Source: Hyphomonadaceae bacterium (GTDB lineage: Bacteria > Pseudomonadota > Alphaproteobacteria > Caulobacterales > Hyphomonadaceae). From it: DNA of 37,827 nt. Under the pieces are notes generated by a model. It saw only the letters and a list, made by a program, of their open reading frames with translations. It ran no database searches and had not been told where the DNA came from. Positions within the stretch are counted from its first letter, which is position 1. Each line of letters opens with the position of its first letter. Location: contig JALHLU010000018.1 in NCBI GenBank assembly GCA_022844345.1, forward strand, positions 1-37,827. Direction: 5' to 3'. Below are positions 16,788 to 25,102 of the stretch, piece after piece. The position numbers were made by a program, and so were the translations under genes.

Positions 16788-17192
16788 ACCCGTCCGCCTA
16801 GCATTATTCGACTCACCTTACTGGCGAGTGGTCAAACGCGATTGTCCCAGGTCTCGGTACGCAAGCCGGGGACGAGCGGATTGGGTGGCAACAGTCGGCC
16901 GATAGCCAATCATTCGATCTTGAGGATAGGGCGCAAAGCGCCGCCACCCGGAACTAGCGCGCTCTGCCATCTGTGAGGCGTTCCGCTGCCTTGGCTATGG
17001 ATGGAGCGGGGCGTGGTTGTTCGGCGCCGCCAGAGACGGGTTTTGGCCCGGGCGCAAGTGACGCATGGCTGGGGCGACTTCTTCCAATGACAGAAACCCG
17101 ACCTTTCGACTGTGCCTGCCGCAGCGGCGCGCCTTGCGTGTGGGTTGACGTGCGCGCAAGGTTGGTGCGCGTTGGCATCGTGGAGATTGTGA
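16788..17192. other. Divergent intergenic region between ABC exporter and P450
   Basis: About 405 bases separate the minus-strand exporter operon from the plus-strand P450 gene, so promoters for both must lie here. I see no FNR box, strong hairpin or convincing small gene. Open frames present lack ribosome-binding sites and family resemblance. Confidence 0.5.
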
Positions 17193-18539
17193 ATGCAGCT
17201 GATCAGCCAGACGGCGGTCGAGGGAGTTCCAGGACCGACCTTTTCTGAGGCCTATCCGCGGCTTGAAGGGCTGAAATTCAACGACGGGAAACTGTTTACG
17301 CAAGGGCAGCCTTACGACGCCTTCGCACAGCTGAGGCAGGCTGCGCCTGTGTGCTGGCATCCGGAGCCTGAAGGGTGGCCGGGGTTCTGGGTTGTCACGC
17401 GGCACGCGGATGTGATGCGGGTGAATGGCGATCCGGAGACGTTTTCCTCGCAGCGCGGCGGCATACTGATGAACACGCCGAAGCCGGGCATGGGGCACAT
17501 GCTGCTGGGCCGCGCCTCGCAGGACACGATGATCAATCTCGATGCGCCGCAGCACATGCAACTGCGTCGGGAGCACATGCCGTTCTTCACGCCGGCTTAT
17601 CTGCGTGGGCTGACTCTAAAAGTGCAGACTGAAGTCACGCGCCTGATCGACGGGATGGCGGCCAAGGGGCCGTGCGATATGGTGGAGGAGTTCTCCTCCC
17701 GCCTGCCGCTCTACACGCTGTGCGAAATCCTTGGTGTGCCCGAAGCGGACCGCTCGAAATTTCTGCGCTGGATGCACTATCTGGAGATGGCGCAGAATCT
17801 TGCGGCCGAGCAGGCCGCAGTGCCGGTGGCGCCGAGCCTCGAGCTGATCCAGTTCGTCTCCGACTTCAACAACAACGTCGAAGAGATGTTCGCCTACGGG
17901 CAGCACATGCTGCACAAGCGGCGGCAGGATCCGCAGGCCGATCTCATGACCGCTATCGCGCGCGCTCAGGTCGACGGCGAGTTGCTGAGCGATGAATATC
18001 TTGACGGGTCCTGGCTGCTGATCGTGTTCGCGGGCAATGACACGACGCGCAACACGCTGTCGGGGGCGATGAAGCTGCTAACCGAATTCCCGGACCAGAA
18101 GGCGAAGCTGATCGCCCAGCCGGACCTTCTTTCGAACGCCGCCGACGAGTTTATCCGGATGGTAAGCCCGGTGATCTACATGCGGCGCACGGCGTTGCAG
18201 GATGCGATGATCGCGGACCAGAAGGTGGCGGCCGGCGAGAAGGTGATCATGTACTATGGCGCCGCCAATCGCGATCCTGCGGTGTTCGAGAACCCGGACG
18301 CGCTCGATGTTGCGCGTGGCAACGCCAACAAGCATGTAGCCTTCGGCTATGGCCCGCACGTCTGCCTGGGCAAGCGCGTGGCGCAAATTCAGCTGGAGGA
18401 GGCGTATCGCCAGCTGCTTGGCCGCATGCCGGATATCGAATGGACTGGCGAGATCGACATAGCGCCGAACAATTTCGTGCATGCCATCCGCAAGCTGGGT
18501 GTGAAGTTCTCAACTCGGCTGCTGTCAGACCTACGCTAA
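17193..18539 (+). CDS. Cytochrome P450 monooxygenase
   Basis: A soluble bacterial P450 of 448 residues. Visible landmarks are the I-helix oxygen-binding motif AGNDTT (A280-T285), the K-helix E-x-x-R in DEFIRM, and the haem loop FGYGPHVCLG with the cysteine ligand C391. The AGNDTTRNT..G stretch resembles CYP125/CYP142/CYP153-like enzymes that hydroxylate sterol side chains, terpenes or alkanes, but the substrate is not settled. GGAG lies about 7 bases before the ATG. No ferredoxin or reductase gene is adjacent. The last codons (S-D-L-R) and the TAA stop are inside the left end of the IS6 copy, so the native 3' end was replaced, with probably little effect on the fold. Confidence 0.93.
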   Translation: MQLISQTAVEGVPGPTFSEAYPRLEGLKFNDGKLFTQGQPYDAFAQLRQAAPVCWHPEPEGWPGFWVVTRHADVMRVNGDPETFSSQRGGILMNTPKPGMGHMLLGRASQDTMINLDAPQHMQLRREHMPFFTPAYLRGLTLKVQTEVTRLIDGMAAKGPCDMVEEFSSRLPLYTLCEILGVPEADRSKFLRWMHYLEMAQNLAAEQAAVPVAPSLELIQFVSDFNNNVEEMFAYGQHMLHKRRQDPQADLMTAIARAQVDGELLSDEYLDGSWLLIVFAGNDTTRNTLSGAMKLLTEFPDQKAKLIAQPDLLSNAADEFIRMVSPVIYMRRTALQDAMIADQKVAAGEKVIMYYGAANRDPAVFENPDALDVARGNANKHVAFGYGPHVCLGKRVAQIQLEEAYRQLLGRMPDIEWTGEIDIAPNNFVHAIRKLGVKFSTRLLSDLR

Positions 18540-19332
18540 CCAGTCTCCAGGTAGACCGTGTTCATTGGCCTTCGGGAGACCCCAATGACGCGAATCTCGT
18601 ACAAACGGCGCCGCTTCCCGCCGGCCGTCATTCAGTACGCGGTGTGGCCGTACTTTCGTTTCACACACAGCCTGCGTGATGTCGAAGAAATGCTCGCGCA
18701 GCGGGGCATCGATGTGAGTTACGAGACGATCCGCACCTGGACATTGAAGTTCGGGCCAAAGATCGCAGCCGACCTGCGTCGGCGGAAGCTGGCGCCGTCA
18801 CCACGCTGGCACCTCGATGAGATGGTCTGCAGGATCGGCGGCGAGGGTGTGTTCCTGTGGCGCGCTGTCGATGATGAAGGCGAGGTGCTTGATCTCGTCG
18901 TTCAGAATCGGCGCGACACGCGAGCAGCACTGAAACTGTTGAATCAGTTGCTTTGCAGCCAGCCGATAGAGCCGGAAAGCATCGTCACCGACGGGCTTGC
19001 ATCGTACGGCTCAGCGCTCCGGGTCTTGGGTCGTGAAGCGATTCATCGTCCGGGCCGATTGCGTGAGAACAACTGCGCCGAGAACTCACATCTGCCGATC
19101 CAACGGCGCGAGCGAAAGATGCTTGGGTTCAAATCACAAAGCTCCGCGCAGCGATTTCTGACGACGCACGCGGCGGTCTACAACGCGTTCGATTTTCAGC
19201 GACACACGATCAGCCGGCCGACACTCCGCATCTTCCGAGCGCGGGCGGACTCCGCCTGGACGAGGGCGGTCGGTTAGGCAGATTCGCGCTCCCGTCTTGG
19301 GAGTCCGTGCCGGCAAAATAACCTGACAGTCC
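18517..19332 (+). mobile_element. IS6-family insertion sequence, apparently intact copy
   Basis: The element is about 0.8 kb with one transposase gene. Its left end reads GG-N4-TGTCAGACCTACGCTA, and the right end, read inward on the minus strand, is GG-N4-TGTCAGGTTA. These share a short GG...TGTCAG inverted repeat typical in style for IS6. No 8-base target duplication is evident between flanks, suggesting later recombination or cointegrate resolution. It lies in the same orientation as the decayed copy at 33.1 kb. Exact ends are estimates. Confidence 0.7.
18585..19277 (+). CDS. IS6-family transposase
   Basis: A 230-residue transposase of normal IS6 length, with an N-terminal HTH-like region (SLRDVEEMLAQRGIDVSYETIRTW) and a DDE catalytic core. 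The three acidic residues are visible in WHLDE, VTDGLASYGSA and NCAENSHLPIQRRERKM. ATG 18585 has GGGAG 6 bases upstream and aligns with the other copies; a GTG at 18558 is in frame but less likely. It is the only copy here with an unbroken frame and so the candidate source of activity for the remnants in the window. Confidence 0.92.
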   Translation: MTRISYKRRRFPPAVIQYAVWPYFRFTHSLRDVEEMLAQRGIDVSYETIRTWTLKFGPKIAADLRRRKLAPSPRWHLDEMVCRIGGEGVFLWRAVDDEGEVLDLVVQNRRDTRAALKLLNQLLCSQPIEPESIVTDGLASYGSALRVLGREAIHRPGRLRENNCAENSHLPIQRRERKMLGFKSQSSAQRFLTTHAAVYNAFDFQRHTISRPTLRIFRARADSAWTRAVG

Positions 19333-19449
19333 CCTGTTCCCGGCTCGTTCATTAAGGGAGCCGGCCGTTGGCCGAATGGGCCAGGCGTTACTTGCTTGTT
19401 GATGCAGGACGGAGGAAGTGGTGCAGTACCGTCAAGTAAACCTGCCTAG

Positions 19450-20160
19450 ATGGAGACTCCCTTGACCGAAGCACTTCGTCAGAATGAGCGCCGCACATTT
19501 CTCTCACGCCTTGGCATGGGCGCTGGCGCGTTGGGACTCGCATTGAGTGCGGGCGCTCTTAGTGCTCGTCCGGCAGTTGCGCAGACCAACGCCTTCAAAC
19601 CGCGGCGTCATTCAGAAGACGCATGGATGGACGCGCCCAATGTCGCGCACAGGATCGTGATCGATTCCGCGTTTCCCGCGGGTGGGGGCGCGGCTCTTCT
19701 GTATGCCAACAACAATTTCCTTGCGAACAAGTCCGGCTACGGACTCGAAGTGCACGAGATGGCGATCATCGTCGTGCTGAGACATCTCTCGACGCCGTTT
19801 GCTTTCTCGGATGCAGTCTGGGCCAAGTATGGCGAGGTGCTCTCGACGGTCGTTGATTTCAAGGACCCCAGGACGAATGCCGCGCCCACCATGAATGTGT
19901 ACAATTCGCCGGTTGCGGGCCTTACCAATCGCGGCGTCACCCTCGCGAGTCTGGCCGAGAAGAATGTCCAGTTCGCAGTCTGCGGCTCGGCGACACGGGC
20001 CATGGCCGGAGCCGTAGCCCAAAGCGTGACGGGCCAAGCCGATGCGATCTACAAGGAGTTAACTGAGAGCCTCGTGCCAAACTCACACCTCGTCCCGGCA
20101 GGTGTGGTTGCGGTGAACCGGGCGCAGGAATATGGCTACACCCTGCTGACGGCCGTGTAG
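19450..20160 (+). CDS. Tat-exported DsrE/DsrF-like protein
   Basis: The 236-residue protein begins with a twin-arginine signal (RRTFLSRLG followed by GAGALGLALSAGALSA, with a probable cut after AVAQ near residue 45). The mature part resembles the DsrE/DsrF fold: HRIVIDSAFP opening strand, VQFAVCGSATRAMA with a single cysteine, and LVPAGVVAVNRAQEYGYTLL at the end. DsrE relatives often carry sulfur on a cysteine, but most are cytoplasmic. The start is uncertain: ATG 19450 has no good ribosome-binding site, while TTG 19462 has GGAG 6 bases before it. It is convergent with the multicopper oxidase and lies just inside the metal module. Confidence 0.75.
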   Translation: METPLTEALRQNERRTFLSRLGMGAGALGLALSAGALSARPAVAQTNAFKPRRHSEDAWMDAPNVAHRIVIDSAFPAGGGAALLYANNNFLANKSGYGLEVHEMAIIVVLRHLSTPFAFSDAVWAKYGEVLSTVVDFKDPRTNAAPTMNVYNSPVAGLTNRGVTLASLAEKNVQFAVCGSATRAMAGAVAQSVTGQADAIYKELTESLVPNSHLVPAGVVAVNRAQEYGYTLLTAV

Positions 20161-20251
20161 CGGGCTGGAGGCATTGTTGCTTGCGGTTTCGGGCCGCAAA
20201 AGCAGCGTCGGAGTTCCACGCCCTCTGCGCCAGACTGACCGGCCTAGCCAG

Positions 20252-21736
20252 CTATGCGGTGGTATACTGGCCCATCATTCCGCCATCCTCATGTTCAAGA
20301 ATGTGACAGTGGAACATGAAGGGGAAGTTGGGGGTTGCAGGCTGCGTGAAGGTCATCAGAAGCTCGGCCGGCTCGTTTAGGAGGATGGTGTCCTTGCCGC
20401 CAGCCAGATGGGAGGCAGGCGCTTTGCCGCCGATCGACAGCACGTTGAAGATGACGCCGTGGACGTGGAACGGGTGCGCCATCATGTTTGGCGTGACCTC
20501 CCAGATCTCAGTGTCGCCGAGCTTCGGAGCGAAGTCGATGCGGCCCATATCGTAGACTTGGCCGTTGATGCCCATCGGTGGTCCCATTCCTCCACCCATC
20601 CTCATACCACCCCCAGCACCTTGCCCACGCATCATTGCCGGCCCCATGTCGAGCGATACGCGGCGCCTTCGTATGGCTCGCTCGGGATCACTCGTGGCGA
20701 GGGCGACAAGCGTTTTCGGAATGGTATGGGTCGCTGCGGCTGATGCGGAATGAGGCTCGAAACGCAGTAGCTCGCCGCCGACGCTCTCCATCATCCCTGC
20801 CATCATCCCGCCCCCCATCCCACGCATCATGTTGTCATCAGGCGCTGTCTCGAGAACGGCGACTTTGCCGTCAGAGAAATCGACAAGCACTTCGAACCGC
20901 TCGCTCGGAGCAATGATCAGTGAGGTCATGCCGATGGGCGCAGGCAGGTACCCGCCGTCGGATGCAATCACGTGGAATGTACGCCCATCGGCAAACCGCA
21001 GATCGAAGTTTCGGGCGTTGGCGGCGTTAAGAAGACGCAGGCGAACGAGACCGCGAGGAACCTTCGCGAATGGCGAGATGGCGCCGTTAACAACCAGCGT
21101 GTTCCCGCGCATGCCCATCATTCGGGTGGGACCGACGTTGTTGTAGACGAGAGCACCTTCCGCATCGAGCTGGCGATCCTGAAGAATGATCGGCAGGTCG
21201 TCGATCCCGTAGGTCCGTGGCAAACCTAACCGCTCGCCCACGCCATCTTCGACAATCATGAGTCCGGCGAGGCCCCTATAGACCTGCCGTCCTGTGTCTC
21301 CATGGGGGTGAGAGTGATACCACGCCGTGGTCTCAGGCTGGTCAATCTTGAGGACAGGTCGCCAGATTCCACCCGGCGGTATCAATAGGTGCGGCCCGCC
21401 ATCGAGCGCTGCCGGTACGAGCACGCCATGCCAGTGCGCTGTCGTGCCTCGGTCAAGTCTGTTCTCGACAGTGAATTCGACTTCATCGCCTTTGTGCACG
21501 CGGACGACCGGTCCCAGATAAGGTGCGGAAAATCCGTAGGTCCTGGCCGGACGGCCGGGAACGAAAGCGTGCTCACCATCGGCGGCTACCAGTGCGATCG
21601 CGCCGTTCTGCTTGCGCGCATCGACGAGTTCGGGAATTGGCAGTGGGGTTCCCGCGTTCTGGCCCTCCGCGGTGCAGCCGCCCATGACGGCGACAGCACC
21701 TAAGCTGCCCTCGAGAAATCTGCGGCGGGTGAACAT
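20252..21736 (-). CDS. Multicopper oxidase, CueO/CopA-like, Met-rich
   Basis: A 494-residue periplasmic multicopper oxidase. The copper motifs are all present: HWHG, WYHSHPHGD, HPFHVHG and the C-terminal HCHILEH (H476, C477, H478, H482) with M487 as probable type-1 axial ligand. Two Met/Gly-rich segments (around NMMRGMGGGMMAGMM and GGGMRMGGGMGPPMG) resemble the copper-binding loops of CueO. The N-terminus MFTRRRFLEG is a Tat signal, followed by a possible lipobox ending at C21. I chose ATG 21736 because GAAGGTG lies 8 bases upstream and the signal peptide starts there; the open frame extends to 21817. It likely oxidises Cu(I) to Cu(II). Confidence 0.92.
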   Translation of the reverse strand: MFTRRRFLEGSLGAVAVMGGCTAEGQNAGTPLPIPELVDARKQNGAIALVAADGEHAFVPGRPARTYGFSAPYLGPVVRVHKGDEVEFTVENRLDRGTTAHWHGVLVPAALDGGPHLLIPPGGIWRPVLKIDQPETTAWYHSHPHGDTGRQVYRGLAGLMIVEDGVGERLGLPRTYGIDDLPIILQDRQLDAEGALVYNNVGPTRMMGMRGNTLVVNGAISPFAKVPRGLVRLRLLNAANARNFDLRFADGRTFHVIASDGGYLPAPIGMTSLIIAPSERFEVLVDFSDGKVAVLETAPDDNMMRGMGGGMMAGMMESVGGELLRFEPHSASAAATHTIPKTLVALATSDPERAIRRRRVSLDMGPAMMRGQGAGGGMRMGGGMGPPMGINGQVYDMGRIDFAPKLGDTEIWEVTPNMMAHPFHVHGVIFNVLSIGGKAPASHLAGGKDTILLNEPAELLMTFTQPATPNFPFMFHCHILEHEDGGMMGQYTTA

Positions 21737-21930
21737 TCGCCAATCACCTTCAATTGGATGCCTAGCCGACCTGCTGATATCGAGAACCAGGCTCGGCTCA
21801 TTTTGGGTGTCTATCAATGGAGCTTTCAGGCTTAGACCATTTTCTGGTCAGTCATCTCTACCAACCGCATTGTACCCGATTTCGTCTTGAAGTTCGGTGC
21901 CGCCCTCCGGGCCTCGAGCCCCACGCTTGC

Positions 21931-21964
21931 CGGACCGCCCGTCAGAAAAAAGACGAGCGGTCCG
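21931..21964. terminator. Hairpin between TonB receptor and multicopper oxidase genes
   Basis: Arms CGGACCGCCCGTC (21931-21943) and GACGAGCGGTCCG (21952-21964) pair with one mismatch around an A-rich 8-base loop. It lies 18 bases past the stop of the minus-strand receptor gene. No T-run follows the stem, so it may be a weak or Rho-assisted terminator or an mRNA 3'-stabilising structure. Confidence 0.45.
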
Positions 21965-21981
21965 CAGCGTTGTTTGGAGGA

Positions 21982-24075
21982 TCAGCCTGCCGCTGAAAGC
22001 CGGACAAAGACCCCACGGCCGGCCCCCGGTAGGCGCGATCCAAGTGCAACGTCTGATCCACTGATCCGGTTGTAGCCGGCGAGGTGGTCCTCGTACTTGT
22101 GATCAAGCAGGTTCTCGACGCCTGCCGATAGTTTGACCCCATCGCGGACTGTCCACGACCCGAATGCGTTCAGAACTATGTAACCTGCTGATGGCGCTTC
22201 GGAGTTTGTGGCCGACACATTCTTTTGTTCCGCCACGGCCCTGGCTTCGAAAGTCGCTGACCAGACGCCTGGCTCGTAGGTCAATCCAGCGGTCAGACTT
22301 GGAGGAGCAACACGGTAGAGATAGTCATCAATGTCGCGACGCTCGCCGTGGACAATGCTCAGCACCGCGTCGATGCGCCAAAACGCGTCAAGTACAACGC
22401 CCGCGTCAAGATCAAGGCCGTAGAGCAAGGCGTCGACATTCGCGAAGCGCAGGGGAGTGGGGTCGCCGCTGCCGTTCGCGATCATCTCCTGCGGCGTATC
22501 AATGACGCCAGGGGTGCTATCAAACGCCACGCCCTGAACGTAATCGTCGATCTGGCGAACGAACACCGTTGGACGAAGGTACGCGGTTGCGGATCTATAG
22601 TCGAACCCGGCCTCGGCAATCCATGCAGTCTCGGGTCTCAGGTCTCGGGCTCCCATATAGATGTTTCCATCGGCAAGGCCGCCACTCGTGTTGCTCGGCA
22701 GCCAGAGGAAGCGTTCGACATGTCCTGGAACCTTCTGCTTGCGGGCCAGCGTAAACCGCCAGACCAGGTCATTGGCCTCCATCGTCCAGAACCGGGCCAC
22801 GAGATCAGTGGTCGTATCGTCGAGCGAGCGGTCACTGGAATTGAATGCATTCAGAAGGGTTGTCGCAGCTGGCGGAAGGCCGGGGCCGATCGATGCAACG
22901 CCGGCGCTCGCCTCATGGCGGTCAGCGCGTGCGCCGAGTTGGGTCTGTAGCCCGCCAATCTCGCCGCGCCATTCCAGGAACAGCCCCTGTCTCTGCTGCT
23001 GGATATCTGGGAGGCTGCGGATAAAGAACGCGGCGTTGGTCGGATTTGTGATCGTCACGTTGCGATCAATGTCCTCGCCGTCAACGCCGACGCTGGCCTC
23101 GCCGCCGAGCGCCGGAAGCGCTGCGGCTATGGACGCGCTGCGGGTTGTTGCGGTGGCGAACGCATCGCGCTGCTGGGCGGCGACCGGCGAGGGCCGCAGC
23201 GTGTAGTTATCCATCAGGTGGGCCACGTCCGCGTAGCCGAGCGAGGCTGCAAGATCGAGGTCGCCCCATGACCCTTTGTACCCAGCCTTTGCGAAGTCGG
23301 TATCGAAGTAAATCATGTCCATCGGGAAGGGTGGATTGCCCGACGGCCCTGTGTTCTGGCGACGCAGGTCCAGACTGAACTCGTGTTCGCCAGCTCGTGC
23401 GCCTGCGGACACACCGTAGACGCCGCGCTCGAACGAGGAGGCGGCAATCGTGCCACCCGGAAATCGAGTGTCATTTCCACTCTCGTAGGAGCCGAGAGCG
23501 TTGATCCGCCAGGTGTCGGTTGAAGCCCCGATCACTCCGCCGAAGGACACGCTATCGTCGATACTGCGTGCATCGGCGGTGATGTCATAGCCAACACGCG
23601 GATCAGAGCTCGTCGTATAGTCGATCCGTTTGAAGACTGCGTCCATCCCGCCCGCAAGGCCAGGCCCATCGCTGACGGGGCTGACGCCGCGATCGATCAC
23701 CAGTTCGGCAACAAGCGTTGTCGGCGCGTAGTGGAAGGTCGGGTCCATCAGGTTGGGGCCGCCTGAGGCAAAGCTCTGTCCATCGACCCTCAGGTTCAGC
23801 CTGTCGCCGAATACGCCGCGGTACTGTGCCTGGCCTGACAGTGCGCCATTCCCTACGCGGGCGGCGCCTGGGACCCTGGAGAGCAACTGAGTCACGTCAG
23901 GCCCTTCAACGGGCTGTTGGTCAGGCCGGGCCGTTAACGTTGTTGCGGCCTCTTGTCTGGCGGCTGTAACAACTACGACGTCTTTGAGAGGGTCACCGTT
24001 GGTGGTGGGCTGGGCGAAAGCCGGTGTACCACCTATGGCGAGTGTCGCCACTCCGGCGAGGTAAGCAAGTCTCAT
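21982..24075 (-). CDS. TonB-dependent outer-membrane receptor, probably metal (copper) related
   Basis: The 697-residue protein has a Sec signal (MRLAYLAGVATLAIGGTPAFA), a plug domain (VVVVTAARQE box near residue 33, VTQLLSRVPGAARVG, LNLRVDGQSF) and a long beta-barrel rich in alternating aromatic residues, finishing after VALGSRLPGAGRGVFVRLSAAG. The segment FASGGPNLMDPTFHYAP resembles the MDPP-type plug loop of OprC/NosA copper receptors. The substrate is therefore probably copper or a copper chelate, supported by the multicopper oxidase downstream. GGGAG precedes the ATG by about 8 bases. It lies 68 bases after the DUF2946-like gene, probably in the same operon. Confidence 0.88.
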   Translation of the reverse strand: MRLAYLAGVATLAIGGTPAFAQPTTNGDPLKDVVVVTAARQEAATTLTARPDQQPVEGPDVTQLLSRVPGAARVGNGALSGQAQYRGVFGDRLNLRVDGQSFASGGPNLMDPTFHYAPTTLVAELVIDRGVSPVSDGPGLAGGMDAVFKRIDYTTSSDPRVGYDITADARSIDDSVSFGGVIGASTDTWRINALGSYESGNDTRFPGGTIAASSFERGVYGVSAGARAGEHEFSLDLRRQNTGPSGNPPFPMDMIYFDTDFAKAGYKGSWGDLDLAASLGYADVAHLMDNYTLRPSPVAAQQRDAFATATTRSASIAAALPALGGEASVGVDGEDIDRNVTITNPTNAAFFIRSLPDIQQQRQGLFLEWRGEIGGLQTQLGARADRHEASAGVASIGPGLPPAATTLLNAFNSSDRSLDDTTTDLVARFWTMEANDLVWRFTLARKQKVPGHVERFLWLPSNTSGGLADGNIYMGARDLRPETAWIAEAGFDYRSATAYLRPTVFVRQIDDYVQGVAFDSTPGVIDTPQEMIANGSGDPTPLRFANVDALLYGLDLDAGVVLDAFWRIDAVLSIVHGERRDIDDYLYRVAPPSLTAGLTYEPGVWSATFEARAVAEQKNVSATNSEAPSAGYIVLNAFGSWTVRDGVKLSAGVENLLDHKYEDHLAGYNRISGSDVALGSRLPGAGRGVFVRLSAAG

Positions 24076-24143
24076 TTGTTTGTCTCCCGCGCGTATCGCC
24101 GAAGGCGCCGCGCTTCCAATGTCTGAAGCGTTCCAGTTGGCGT

Positions 24144-24575
24144 TCAGATCGCGGCGGGCGGGCCGGTCGCAGGAGGGAGTGGGGAGGCAGGCGCTGGACT
24201 GATGCCTGAGGCAATCTCTATCTGGTCTTCTGCGCCACCTTCGACGGGCTCAATTGCCGCGTCGGCAGTCGCTGCAGCTACTAGAAAAGGCGCGGACGCA
24301 AAGAAGCAGGGCCCATGCGACTGGCTTTGATTGGACCGCTTGCTATTCTTAATATCTGCGAGGGGGATCGTACGACCTGTATCGAGGTCGATCGCTTCGG
24401 TAGGCTGTTGATGCGCGTCGCATAGCTCCATGACAACAAATCGTCCGCCCGGCGTTTCGGCGGACGCCAGCATGAAGCCGGTTGGAATGACGCCACGCAA
24501 AATGGCGACCGCCGCGATCAGCAGGATCGCAAGCGTGCGAAGTATACTGCGTCCCTGTTGAGATCGTTGGCGCAT
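24144..24575 (-). CDS. DUF2946-like small membrane protein
   Basis: A 143-residue protein with one N-terminal hydrophobic segment (ILRTLAILLIAAVAILRGVIPTGFM, a signal/anchor) and a periplasmic tail containing VVMELCDAHQ and HGPCFFASAPFLVAA. The spaced Cys/His residues and the PTGFM motif resemble DUF2946 proteins, which often sit beside TonB-dependent copper receptors. The function is unknown; metal binding by the C and H residues is a guess. It is the first gene of the minus-strand unit leading into the receptor and multicopper oxidase. The Pro/Ala-rich C-terminal tail is low in complexity. Confidence 0.65.
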   Translation of the reverse strand: MRQRSQQGRSILRTLAILLIAAVAILRGVIPTGFMLASAETPGGRFVVMELCDAHQQPTEAIDLDTGRTIPLADIKNSKRSNQSQSHGPCFFASAPFLVAAATADAAIEPVEGGAEDQIEIASGISPAPASPLPPATGPPAAI

Positions 24576-25102
24576 GCAAAAAATCTAATATATACCTATT
24601 CAGCAAATGGTATGCGACAAATGCAGTCGTGACATGACTGGCGACGCAATTCTCACTTTTCAGGTATCGCCAGTCACAGATGAACTTGGCTGATCCAGGT
24701 CAAAGGCGATGGGCACGGCCAGCCAAGCATGATCGGCACTGCGCGCTTTGGTAAGCGCCCATTGGCCTCTTGCTCTTCAGCGCCTTACCGGCTGCCCAGG
24801 GGAATTGCCTCAGGAGTGGTCCTCGCGCCAGGCGTCCTCTAATGCGTTGCGGAGCGACGCGATCGATCCTGATTGCTGTGGGATCCAGCGCGTCGACAAC
24901 AAGTCGTAGATGGTCAGGAACGCTCTCCGGGCGGTGGTGATATGATATGTGCATGTCGGCATAGGTAGGGCACGGTCCGCTAGAAGATTACTCGGCACTT
25001 CGACTGGCGCTCTGAGCCGCCGGAGCCGAGGACGGGCTATCTGGACTTGATTTGTCAGCGCGATTGCCGAGTTAAGGCAACATTTCCTTCGGATAGGCCT
25101 GC
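24576..25102. other. Intergenic region between DUF2946-like and TolC-like genes
   Basis: No credible gene is present in these about 527 bases: short minus-strand frames at 24700-24954 and 24810-25115 overlap each other and resemble no family I know. The region should contain the promoter of the minus-strand DUF2946-like/receptor unit and the end of the efflux operon. It includes an FNR-like box (24690-24703) and a weak bulged hairpin with arms GGTAAGCGC and GCGCCTTACC (24750-24789). Confidence 0.5.
24690..24703. promoter_or_regulatory. Possible FNR/FixK-type box near metal module
   Basis: The site reads CTGAT-CCAG-GTCAA, or TTGAC-CTGG-ATCAG on the minus strand, one mismatch from TTGAT-N4-GTCAA. 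It lies about 120 bases upstream of the minus-strand gene starting at 24575. A single site without the close spacing of the usp boxes could be coincidence. Confidence 0.35.

Noticed and set aside
16973-17248. Plus-strand open frame of 91 codons upstream of the P450
   Set aside because: It runs into the P450 coding region in another frame and has no recognisable domain.
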